Positions 16,568 to 24,165 of a stretch of 33,123 nucleotides of DNA are shown here, piece by piece. The notes under the pieces are model-generated. The model searched no databases. It worked only from the letters and a program-made list of their open reading frames with translations, and was not told where the DNA came from. Position numbers and translations under genes: made by a program. Every line of letters begins with the position of its first letter. Position 1 is the first letter of the stretch. Source of the DNA: Betaproteobacteria bacterium (GTDB lineage Bacteria; Pseudomonadota; Gammaproteobacteria; Burkholderiales; SG8-39); assembly GCA_947478805.1 (NCBI GenBank), contig CANJXQ010000029.1, positions 1 to 33,123 on the forward strand, in the 5' to 3' direction.

Positions 16568-17779
16568 ATGTCCTCACCTGACCTGAGCAAGCTGCACATC
16601 GACCGCAAAGCCGTTAGTGGTGAAACGCGGCGGAGCCGGCCGTGGTTGCGAATCGTGCTGGTGGTGGCGTTGCTCGCGCTGGCCGCGGCGTGGGTGGCCC
16701 ATCGCATGACCGCAGCCCCCGCGGTCGAGACCACCAGCGTGGTCAATGCCTGGCCGGCGCAGAACTACACCGTGCTCAACGCCTCGGGCTACGTCGTGCC
16801 GCAACGCAATGCCGCCCTCTCATCGAAGGGCCAGGGGCGCCTCGAATAGCTGGGCGTGCTCGAGGGCAGCCGCGTCAAGGCCAACGAGATCATCGCGCGC
16901 CTGGAGAGCCGCGACGTGCGCGCCACCCAGGAACAGGCCGCCGCGCAGGTGAACGGGGCGCGCGCCAACCTCGAACAGAGCCTGGCCGAGGAACGCGACG
17001 CCCAGGCCAACCTGCGCCGCTCGACAGAGCTGCTGGCCAAGGGCTTCATCTCCGGCGCGCAGCAAGACACCAATATTGCGCGGGCCGACAAGGCCGCGGC
17101 GGCAGTGGCCAGCGCGCGCGCCGCCATCGCCTCGGCCGAAGCCAATCGGCGCGTCGCGGAGGTCGCCGTCGAACAGACGCTCATCCGCGCGCCCTTCGAC
17201 GGCGTCGTGCTGACCAAGAACGCCAACGTCGGCGACAACATCACGCCCTTCTCCTCGGCGCTCAACAGCAAGGGCGCGGTGGTGACCATCGCCGACATGA
17301 ACACCCTCGAGGTGGAAGCCGACGTGTCGGAGTCGAGCATTGCCAGGATCCGCGTCGATCAGCCGGTCGACATCCAGCTCGATGCCCTGCCCGAATTGCG
17401 CCTGGCCGGCGTGGTGGCGCGCATCGTGCCCACCGTGGACCGCGCCAAGGCTACGGTGATGGTGAAGGTGCGGTTTGTGGAGCGCGATGCGCGCGTGCTG
17501 CCCGACATGAGCGCCAAGGTGGCCTTTCTCGACCGCGCCGTTCCCGCGGACGAGAAGAAGGCCGTGACCGCCGTGCAACCGGGTGCCATCGTCGATCGCG
17601 GCGGGCGCAAGGTCGCATTCGTGGTGAACGACAACGTGGCGCGCATGACCGAGGTCACGCCCGGGGCCAGGATCGGCGACCTGGTGCAGGTCACGGGGCT
17701 CAAGAGCGGCGACAAGGCCGTGCTCAACCCGCCGGACAAACTCAAAGACGGCATGCCGGTCACCGCGGCGAAGAAATAG
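16568..17779 (+). pseudogene. HlyD/MacA-like membrane fusion protein of an ABC exporter, interrupted by an in-frame TAG
   Basis: The frame of 404 codons encodes a periplasmic adaptor: one N-terminal membrane helix (about 28-45), a biotinyl-lipoyl-like half motif (NASGYVVPQRNAALSSKG), a coiled-coil hairpin (about 110-200), the second lipoyl half (TLIRAPFDGVVLTKNANVGD) and beta-barrel and membrane-proximal domains to 403. TAG at 16847-16849 (codon 94) interrupts it just after GRLE; the reading frame continues perfectly with LGVLEGSRVKANEIIARLES. In relatives this position is usually Trp (GRLEWLGV), so a single TGG-to-TAG change explains it. As written, only a 93-residue fragment would be made; a GTG at 16856 would give an adaptor without its membrane anchor. 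A sequencing error or suppression is possible. Confidence 0.85.
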
Positions 17780-17805
17780 CCCGGACGCCACCACAGCGCG
17801 ACCGC

Positions 17806-18564
17806 ATGGAAGAATTGCCCGGCAGAAAAAGCGAAAAAACCGCCGCCACCGAAGCGCTGGTGAAGATCCGCGGGCTGGCCAAGTCCTACCGACGCGGCGA
17901 CCAGGTGGTGCCGGTGCTGTCGGACATTTCCCTCGACATCATGCCCGGCGACTTCACTGCGCTCATGGGCCCCTCCGGCTCCGGCAAGAGCACCTTGCTC
18001 AACCTCATCGCCGGCATCGACAAGCCGGACTCGGGGGAGCTGCGCGTGGCGGGCATCGACATCACCGCGCTCGGAGAATCGGAACTCGCCGACTGGCGCG
18101 CCGCCAACGTGGGCTTCATTTTCCAGTTCTACAACCTCATGCCGGTGCTCACCGCATTCGAGAACGTGGAGCTGCCGCTGATGCTGACGGGCCTGTCGCG
18201 GAGCGAGCGTCGCGCGCGCGTGGAACTGACGCTGGATGCGGTGGGACTGTCGGACCGCCTGCAGCACTATCCCAACGAACTCTCCGGCGGACAGCAGCAG
18301 CGGGTGGCCATCGCGCGCGCCATCGTCACCGATCCGACGCTGCTGGTGGCCGACGAGCCCACCGGCGACCTCGATCGCGTGTCCGCCGCCGACGTGCTCG
18401 CCATGATGCAGCGCCTCAACGCCGAGCTGGGCAAGACCATCATCATGGTCACTCACGACGCCAACGCCGCGCATGCGGCGAGGAAGATCATCCATCTTGA
18501 TAAGGGCGAGATTCTGGCCCAACCCGGGGACAAGGGCGAGATTCTTCCAGAACCCCCATCCTGA
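17806..18564 (+). CDS. ABC transporter ATP-binding protein (LolD/MacB-like)
   Basis: This 252-residue nucleotide-binding subunit powers the exporter encoded by its neighbours. Walker A is GPSGSGKST (55-63), the Q-loop Gln is at 107, the signature LSGGQ at 159-163, Walker B LLVADE with catalytic Glu184, and the switch His at 217. The order and the FtsX-like partners place it in the MacB/LolD family, which moves substrates by mechanotransmission rather than through the membrane. The C-terminus ends in two copies of a ten-residue unit, each containing DKGEIL (232-251). The ATG at 17806 lies 26 bp after the adaptor stop; its TGA overlaps the ATG of the next gene by one base. Confidence 0.95.
   Translation: MEELPGRKSEKTAATEALVKIRGLAKSYRRGDQVVPVLSDISLDIMPGDFTALMGPSGSGKSTLLNLIAGIDKPDSGELRVAGIDITALGESELADWRAANVGFIFQFYNLMPVLTAFENVELPLMLTGLSRSERRARVELTLDAVGLSDRLQHYPNELSGGQQQRVAIARAIVTDPTLLVADEPTGDLDRVSAADVLAMMQRLNAELGKTIIMVTHDANAAHAARKIIHLDKGEILAQPGDKGEILPEPPS
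18499..18558 (+). repeat. 30-bp tandem duplication at the ATPase 3' end
   Basis: Two 30-bp units, 18499-18528 and 18529-18558, both begin GATAAGGGCGAGATTCT or a one-base variant of it. They encode the repeated DKGEIL decapeptides at the C-terminus of the ABC ATPase. The later halves have diverged. Confidence 0.65.
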
Positions 18565-19715
18565 TGTTTCCCCTCAACCTGATACTGCGCAATGCCTTCC
18601 GGCACCGCCTGCGCACGCTGCTGACCATCACCGGCCTCATGATCGCGGTGCTCGCCTACGGCCTGCTGCAAACGGTGGTGGACGCCTGGTATGCGGGCGC
18701 GGCGGCATCGTCTTCCACGCGCCTGGTGACGCGCAGCTCAATTTCCCTCGCCTTCTTCCTTCCGGTCAGCTACTCGCAGCGCATCCGCGGCGTGGAAGGC
18801 GTGAAGACGGTGGGCCACTCCAACTGGTTCGGCGGCATCTACCAGGAGCCGAAGAATTTCTTCCCGCAATTCGCCGTGTCGGACAACTACCTGGACCTCT
18901 ACCCGGAGTTCGTGCTGCCGGCCGAAGAGCGCTCCGCCTGGCAGCGCGACAGGAAGGGCATCCTCGTCGGGCGCCAGCTTGCCGAGCAGTATGGCTTCAA
19001 GGTCGGGGACCCGCTGCCCCTGAAGGGCACCATCTATTCGGGAACCTGGGAATTCACGGTGCGCGGCATCTTCGACGGATCGGATGCAAGCAAGGTGACG
19101 CGCCTGGCCATGTTCCACTGGGACTATCTCAACGAGTCCGTGCGCAAGACCTCGCCGCGGCGCGCCGATGTGGCCGGCGTGTTCATCATCGGCATCGACA
19201 ACATCGACAGCGCCGCGGCCATCGCGCGCAACGTCGATGCCCAGTTCGCCAATTCGCTGGCAGAAACGCTCACCGAGAGCGAGCAGGCCTTCCAGCTGAG
19301 CTTCGTCGCCATGTCCGACCAGATCATCGCCGCCATCCGCGCGGTGTCCTATGTGGTCATCGCCATCATCATGGCGGTGATGGCCAACACCATGGCCATG
19401 AGCGCGCGGGAGCGCATCTCCGAGTACGCCACGCTCAAGGCGCTGGGATTCGGGCCGTGGTTCCTCGCCCTGCTGATCGCCGGCGAATCGCTGCTGATCA
19501 GCCTGATCGGCGGCGGCATCGGCATGGCGATCACCGCGCCGGCGGCCGCGGCATTCAAGCAGGCCGCTGGCATCTTTCCAATCTTTGCCGTGTCCGAAGA
19601 CACCATGGCCGCGCAGGCCGCCTGCGCGCTGGCCGTGGCGCTGGTGGCGGCCGTGGTGCCAGCCGTGCGCGCGGCGCGCGTGCGCATCGTCGACGGCCTG
19701 CGGGCCATCGGCTAG
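18564..19715 (+). CDS. FtsX-like ABC transporter permease, first subunit
   Basis: This 383-residue MacB/FtsX-type permease has one N-terminal helix (about 18-38), a large periplasmic domain (about 40-255) and three C-terminal helices (about 260-285, 305-335 and 345-370). The family motif around the second helix, with ERISEYATLKALGFGPWFL in the following cytoplasmic loop, contacts the ATPase. The C-terminal helix ends in the conserved VRAARVRIVDGLRAIG. The ATG at 18564 overlaps the TGA of the ATPase gene, and the next permease follows 10 bp after the stop. It is intact, unlike its neighbour. Confidence 0.93.
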   Translation: MFPLNLILRNAFRHRLRTLLTITGLMIAVLAYGLLQTVVDAWYAGAAASSSTRLVTRSSISLAFFLPVSYSQRIRGVEGVKTVGHSNWFGGIYQEPKNFFPQFAVSDNYLDLYPEFVLPAEERSAWQRDRKGILVGRQLAEQYGFKVGDPLPLKGTIYSGTWEFTVRGIFDGSDASKVTRLAMFHWDYLNESVRKTSPRRADVAGVFIIGIDNIDSAAAIARNVDAQFANSLAETLTESEQAFQLSFVAMSDQIIAAIRAVSYVVIAIIMAVMANTMAMSARERISEYATLKALGFGPWFLALLIAGESLLISLIGGGIGMAITAPAAAAFKQAAGIFPIFAVSEDTMAAQAACALAVALVAAVVPAVRAARVRIVDGLRAIG

Positions 19716-19725
19716 CCCACACGCC

Positions 19726-20910
19726 ATGGCCTCCGCAACCGCCATTCCGCTGTCCTACGTCGCGCGCAACCTGTGGACGCGCCGCCTCACCACGGCGCTC
19801 ACCGCGGGGGGCCTCGCGCTGGTGGTGTGGGTGTTCGCCACCGTATTGATGCTGGATGCGGGCCTCAAGCAGACCCTCGTCACCACCGGCGAGCACGACA
19901 ACATCGTCGCCATCCGCAGGGGATCGGAAACCGAGATCCAGAGCGGCATCAGCCGCACGCAAGCCAACATCATTGCCTCGCACCCGGCAGTGGCCCTGGG
20001 CACGGATGGCGAGCGCATGGTGTCCAAGGAGACCGTCGTGCTGATTTCGCTGAAGAAAACCGGCGCGGGCAAACCGTCGAACGTGATCATCCGTGGCGTC
20101 TCGGCCAAGGGCATGACCTTGCGCCCGCAGATCCGTCTCGCGCAGGGCCGCCCTTTTCGCCCGGGTTCGGCTGAAATCATGGTCGGCAGCAGCATCGCGC
20201 GCGGCTTCGAGGGCACCGCCGTCGGCGACACGCTGCACTTTGCCCAGCGCGACTGGACAGTGTCGGGCCATTTCGATGCCGGCGGCAGCGGTTTCGATTC
20301 GGAGATCTGGGGCGACGCCGACCAGCTCATGCAGGCCTTCCGGCGCATCGGCTATTCGTCGATGGTGGTGCGCCTTGCGGACGCCGGCGACGCAACGCTG
20401 GAGCAACTGCGCGGCGACATCAACGCCGATCCGCGCCTCACCAACGAGATCAAGCGCGAGCAGGTTTTCTACAGCGACCAGTCGCGCGCGCTCTCCACTT
20501 TCATCACCATCCTCGGCCTGACGCTCACGGCGATCTTTTCCATCGGCGCCATGATCGGCGCCATGATCACCATGTACGCCTCGGTATCCAGCCGTGTCGC
20601 GGAGATCGGCACGCTGCGCGCGCTCGGCTTCCGGCGCTCCGGCGTGCTCTACGCCTTCATGGCCGAATCCCTGTTGCTCGGGCTCGCGGGCGGCCTCATC
20701 GGCCTCGCCTTCGCATCGCTGATGCAGTTCGCATCGTTCTCCACCACCAACTTCCAGACCTTCGCCGACCTGTAGTTCAGGTTCACGCTGACGCCCGCCA
20801 TCGCGGTGCAGACGCTGGCGTTCTCACTGGCCATGGGACTGATCGGCGGATTTCTGCCCGCGATGCACGCGGCGCGGCTGGGTATCGTGGATGCGCTCAG
20901 GGCGCACTGA
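19726..20910 (+). pseudogene. FtsX-like ABC transporter permease, second subunit, interrupted by an in-frame TAG
   Basis: The frame of 395 codons encodes a second FtsX-type permease: N-terminal helix (about 22-42), periplasmic domain (to about 255), two helices (about 262-290 and 312-340) and a last helix around 360-382. TAG at 20773-20775 (codon 350) follows FQTFADL; the same frame then continues FRFTLTPAIAVQ through the fourth helix and ends in ARLGIVDALRAH at a TGA (20908-20910), the standard family C-terminus. Truncation would remove the last membrane helix. A single-base change from TCG (Ser) or TGG (Trp) would explain the stop. The start ATG at 19726 lies 10 bp after the first permease. 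The gene converges with the nuclease gene. Confidence 0.85.
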
Positions 20911-20941
20911 AGGCTGCATCGGCTCTACCCCGCCGCAAGTA

Positions 20942-21838
20942 TCATTCGGCAAGCTGCAGCAACACCGGCTGGTGATCAGATGCATCTGTCAGGGCATTTA
21001 CAGTTACCGAATCCACCCGCGGCGCAAGGTCCTCGGTGACGAAGATGAAATCGAAACAGAAAGGGTCGCCCGGCCACTGTTCCTTGTCATGCACGCCCAC
21101 GGTCGGTGCATGCACAACGCCGGGATGCGCGAGCGCCCAGGCGTCGCGGTAGGCCGGAACACCGGGATCCCCCACTGCGCCCGACATCGATGAAATCGGC
21201 GCCTGCAGTCGCGCGTACGACGGGTCGCTGGGCAGGAAATTGAAATCGGCGGTGAGGATGGCGGAGGCCGGCCGCGCGCGCGCCTCGAAGGGACTGTCGA
21301 TATGGTCGCTGCGGCGTTGTGCGGGCCGAACGCGCGAATGCCCCGCGGCCTCGGCCTGCAGGTCGCGCAGCCGCTCCACCTGGGCGGCGCGCTGCATTGT
21401 TGAATAATACTCAAGATGGGTCGTTGTTACCCGCAGCTCCTTGCTTTGCAAGCGAATTATTATCTCCACGGCCACGCGCTGCATGCTCGGCTGTTTGGCA
21501 TCCGCGGGCCATGGCAGCAAGTGACGGTGAGCCTGCAGCACCGGCAGGCGACTGAAGACGGCGTTGCCGAACTGGCGGCGCGGCCCGCTGGCGGTGTGCG
21601 CGGCACGGTCGGTGGCAATGCCTTCGATCAGCGTGTATTCGGGCAGCGCCTCGGCGAGCAGCCGGAACTGGTCCTCACCGCGACTGCCCTCGAGCCCGCT
21701 GTCGAAGCCGCGCGCGACTTCCTGCACGCACAGCACGTCGAAGTCCGCCATGTCGCGGCAGGTGCGCGCAATTCGCGCCGGATCGACGCGCCCGTCGCAG
21801 CCGCGGCACCACTGGATGTTCCAGGTGATGAGTTTCAC
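20942..21838 (-). CDS. endonuclease/exonuclease/phosphatase (EEP) family protein
   Basis: This 298-residue soluble metal-dependent hydrolase of the DNase I-like EEP fold has the motifs in order: TWNIQW (5-10) with the metal-site Asn, VLCVQEVA with the metal-ligand Glu, TTTHLEYYS, TADFNFLPSD with the Asp-Asn pair, FDFIFV and the C-terminal SDHQPVL with the catalytic His. The substrate could be nucleic acid, phosphoinositol-like or another phosphodiester, and cannot be fixed from sequence. There is no signal peptide. The start is GTG at 21838, with GAAGG upstream. It lies 64 bp downstream of the rseA-like gene on the same strand and may be co-transcribed with rpoE. Confidence 0.88.
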   Translation of the reverse strand: MKLITWNIQWCRGCDGRVDPARIARTCRDMADFDVLCVQEVARGFDSGLEGSRGEDQFRLLAEALPEYTLIEGIATDRAAHTASGPRRQFGNAVFSRLPVLQAHRHLLPWPADAKQPSMQRVAVEIIIRLQSKELRVTTTHLEYYSTMQRAAQVERLRDLQAEAAGHSRVRPAQRRSDHIDSPFEARARPASAILTADFNFLPSDPSYARLQAPISSMSGAVGDPGVPAYRDAWALAHPGVVHAPTVGVHDKEQWPGDPFCFDFIFVTEDLAPRVDSVTVNALTDASDHQPVLLQLAE

Positions 21839-21902
21839 GCCCGCCTTCGTCCGGTCTCAGTTCACGAACCTTGCATGCATCCGCTCGGCGCGCCGCGAGA
21901 GC

Positions 21903-22166
21903 TCAGCCCTCGTCGCCGAGCGGGTCGTAGGCCGGGTCGATCTCGATGACATCGACGCGCGAGATGATGCGCACGGAAAACCCGTCGTCGAGCACCGGGC
22001 GCCCGCGAAGCGCATCGCCGATCAGGTGCGCCAGAAACCAATCGTTGCGTGCCTCGGCGTCGGCACGCATTGCGTCGCACAGACTGTGGTCGCAAGCGCT
22101 GCCAGCCTCGCCGTCGCCCTCTCCGCACGGCTCTCCATCCACCCAGGCGGACAGTTTTTCGTTCAT
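21903..22166 (-). CDS. short RseA-like anti-sigma factor lacking a membrane segment
   Basis: The 87-residue product begins MNEKLSAWVDGE and contains WFLAHLIGDALRG (43-55), the hallmarks of the RseA/MucA N-terminal domain that sequesters sigma-E. Known RseA proteins are normally 150-220 residues with a transmembrane helix and periplasmic domain; here a TGA (21903-21905) ends the protein after GDEG with no hydrophobic stretch, and no frameshifted continuation exists in the 64 bp before the next gene. Unusually, Cys14, Cys25, His27 and Cys30 sit between the first and second helices, where relatives are acidic. A perfect AGGAGG lies 6-7 bases before the ATG at 22166, and rpoE ends one base away, so the two are coupled. 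Soluble regulation by metal or redox is only an inference. Confidence 0.8.
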   Translation of the reverse strand: MNEKLSAWVDGEPCGEGDGEAGSACDHSLCDAMRADAEARNDWFLAHLIGDALRGRPVLDDGFSVRIISRVDVIEIDPAYDPLGDEG

Positions 22167-22167
22167 C

Positions 22168-22770
22168 TCACCACCTCCTTCCGCGATACGGGTCGAGCTG
22201 CGGTCGCAGGGCCGCGGCGATACGCTCGCGCGCCCTGAAAATTCGCGAGCGCACCGTGCCTACCGGGCAGTCGAGCGCCAGGGCGATCTCGTCGTAGCTC
22301 TTGCCCTCCAATTCGCGCATCTCGATGGCCGAGCGCTCCGTGTCGGGCAACTCGCGCATTGCCCGCGCCACCGTCTCGGCGATCTGGCGCCCGGCCATCA
22401 GCCGCTCCGGATCTTCGGTTTCTACCGCCTCGGGCTGTGCCGCATCGTCCTCCGTCTCCGGCCGCGGCGAATACTGCGGGATGCGGCTGCGCTGGGAAAC
22501 CAGGTGATTCTTCGCCGTGTTGACGGCGATGCGATGCAGCCACGTCGAGAAGCGGCTGTCGCCGCGAAACGACAGGATGCCGCGCCAGGCCTTGATGAAG
22601 GTTTCCTGAGTGAGATCCTCCACCTCCTGGGGCGACTTCACGATCCCGGCAATGGCCCAGGCCACGCGCCGCTGGTGCTTGACCACCAGGATATTGAATG
22701 CATGCCGGTCACCCGACTGCGCGGCACGCAGCAGTTCAAGATCGGGATCGGCGCTAACCGGTGCGTCCAT
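22168..22770 (-). CDS. rpoE: RNA polymerase sigma factor RpoE (ECF sigma-E)
   Basis: This 200-residue ECF sigma factor has region 2 (about 10-90, with EDLTQETFIKAWRGI and FSTWLHRIAVNTAKNHL) and region 4 (about 135-190, with LPDTERSAIEMRELEGKSYDEIA and the helix-turn-helix ending GTVRSRIFRARE). The frame is open to an ATG at 22881, but that codon lies upstream of the -10 of the sigma-E-type promoter at 22874-22900; the ATG at 22770 begins right before the conserved N-terminus (DLELLRAAQSGDRHAFN), has AGGG a few bases upstream, and gives the usual length. The TGA is one base from the rseA-like start. No rseB follows. Confidence 0.93.
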   Translation of the reverse strand: MDAPVSADPDLELLRAAQSGDRHAFNILVVKHQRRVAWAIAGIVKSPQEVEDLTQETFIKAWRGILSFRGDSRFSTWLHRIAVNTAKNHLVSQRSRIPQYSPRPETEDDAAQPEAVETEDPERLMAGRQIAETVARAMRELPDTERSAIEMRELEGKSYDEIALALDCPVGTVRSRIFRARERIAAALRPQLDPYRGRRW

Positions 22771-22873
22771 GCAGCCCTGTCGATGACCGCCCGCGCGCAA
22801 GGCGCGCAGGCTTGAAAGAAGTGTATGGTACTGGTTATCGACCTGCGACGGACGGGTCTGAGGCATAAGGAAG

Positions 22874-22900
22874 TCGGACATGGGCGACAGGGGAAAGTTC
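22874..22900 (-). promoter_or_regulatory. sigma-E-type autoregulatory promoter of rpoE
   Basis: On the minus strand GAACTT (22895-22900, preceded by C rather than the consensus G) is followed by exactly 16 bp and TCCGA (22874-22878). The E. coli sigma-E consensus is GGAACTT-16-TCTRA. Transcription would start near 22868, leaving a leader of about 98 nt before the ATG at 22770. The site lies inside the first codons of the divergent dehydrogenase gene. Confidence 0.7.
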
Positions 22901-24055
22901 GCGACAATTCAGCATGTACGAGGCTCCGCGGGACGCTGGGTCGGGTCGGTGCTGACGGCATTGCTGCTGGCCACGCTGAGCCCGGCGGCGAGCGCGCAGC
23001 CCGCGCGACTGCCGGTGGAGCGCATCAAGCTGCCGGCGGGATTCGCCATCAGCGTGTTCGCCGACAACCTGCCCGGCGCGCGATCGCTCGCGGTAGGTCG
23101 TGACAACGTGGTTTTCGTGAGCACCCGCGGCCAGGGCAGGGTCTATGCGGTCAAATATGCCTCGGGACGCGCGACGCGGGTAACCACCGTCGCCTCCGGC
23201 CTCAACAGCCCCAACGGCGTGGCACTCAAGGACGGCGCGCTGTACGTCGCCGAGATCAACCGCATCCTGCGCTTCGACGCCATCGAGGCGGGGTTCGACG
23301 CCGGCAAGATTCCCCCGCCCGTCGTGGTCACCGAGCGCTTTCCAAGCGACACGCACCACGGGTGGAAGTTCATCGCCTTCGGGCCGGACGGCAAGCTCTA
23401 TGTGCCCGTCGGCGCGCCCTGCAATATCTGCGCGCCCGACCCGGACCGCTATGCCGCAATCACGCGCATCGGCGTGGATAAGGGCTCGGAGGGCGGCTAC
23501 GAGGTGGTGGCGCGCGGCGTGCGCAATTCCGTGGGCTTCGACTGGCATCCGCAAACACGCGAGCTGTGGTTCACCGACAATGGCCGCGACTGGCTGGGCG
23601 ACGAGCTGCCCTCAGACGAGTTGAACCATGCGCCCAAGGCTGGACTGCATTTCGGTTTTCCATATTGCCACCAGGGCGACCTGCCCGACCCGGAATTCAA
23701 CCGCAAGCGCGACTGCAGCGAGTTTGTGGCGCCCGCCGCCAAGCTCGGCCCGCACGTGGCCGCGCTCGGCATGCGCTTCTACACGGGCACCCAGTACCCG
23801 GCCGAGTACCGCAACAACATCTTCATCGCCGAGCACGGCTCCTGGAACCGCTCCACCAGGATCGGCTATCGCATCAAGCGCGTGGTACTGGAAGGCAACA
23901 AGGTGGCGCGCCAGGAGGTCTTCGCCGAGGGTTGGCTGGACGGCGATCGCGTATGGGGCCGGCCGGTCGATGTGGCGATGCTTCCCGACGGCTCGCTGCT
24001 GGTGTCCGACGACCACGCCGGGGCGGTGTACCGCATCGCCTATGCGGGGCGTTAG
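22880..24055 (+). CDS. PQQ-dependent sugar dehydrogenase, L-sorbosone dehydrogenase-like, exported
   Basis: This 391-residue beta-propeller protein carries an N-terminal signal peptide (basic start, hydrophobic about 20-35, cleavage near ASAQ at 37-40), so it is periplasmic. Repeated blade motifs are visible: DNVVFVSTRGQGRVYAV, NSPNGVALKDGALYVAE, FGPDGKLYVPVG, RNSVGFDWHPQTRELWFTDNG, and the C-terminal DVAMLPDGSLLVSDDHAGAVYRI. The blend of HHGWKF and a Cys-rich loop CNIC (about 177-180) matches the sorbosone/glucose dehydrogenase family that uses PQQ to oxidise sugars or aldehydes. No PQQ synthesis genes are in the window. AAGGAAG six bases upstream supports the ATG at 22880. The TAG stop forms one edge of repeat copy B. 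Confidence 0.9.
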   Translation: MGDRGKFATIQHVRGSAGRWVGSVLTALLLATLSPAASAQPARLPVERIKLPAGFAISVFADNLPGARSLAVGRDNVVFVSTRGQGRVYAVKYASGRATRVTTVASGLNSPNGVALKDGALYVAEINRILRFDAIEAGFDAGKIPPPVVVTERFPSDTHHGWKFIAFGPDGKLYVPVGAPCNICAPDPDRYAAITRIGVDKGSEGGYEVVARGVRNSVGFDWHPQTRELWFTDNGRDWLGDELPSDELNHAPKAGLHFGFPYCHQGDLPDPEFNRKRDCSEFVAPAAKLGPHVAALGMRFYTGTQYPAEYRNNIFIAEHGSWNRSTRIGYRIKRVVLEGNKVARQEVFAEGWLDGDRVWGRPVDVAMLPDGSLLVSDDHAGAVYRIAYAGR

Positions 24056-24138
24056 AGCTCATTTCACAATTGAGGGGATGCTCCCCTCAAGCTCCCCTAC
24101 ATCAGGGGCCATTTCGGTAATTCTGAAATGGCCTCTTA
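24053..24138 (-). repeat. 86-bp structured interspersed repeat, copy B (inverted relative to copy A)
   Basis: This is the reverse complement of 840-925 with two differences: one in the 3-nt loop of the 9-bp stem, and one that changes a C to T in the long stem, leaving a possible G-U pair. It starts with the TAG stop of the dehydrogenase gene (TA at 24053-24054) and ends with TA at 24137-24138. The cytochrome P450 gene starts 27 bp later. Confidence 0.8.
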
Positions 24139-24165
24139 GTCAATCGAATCAATGACTGGACCATC

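Noticed and set aside
16568..20910. Genome-wide reassignment of TAG to an amino acid
   Set aside because: Many clearly normal genes here end in TAG (M16 peptidase, greB, both MFS genes, the caspase-like gene, the first permease), so TAG is a working stop codon; local mutation, error or partial suppression is more likely.
22771..22881. N-terminal extension of RpoE from the ATG at 22881
   Set aside because: It would place the start upstream of the sigma-E-type -10 box, lacks a ribosome binding site, and lengthens the protein beyond family size.
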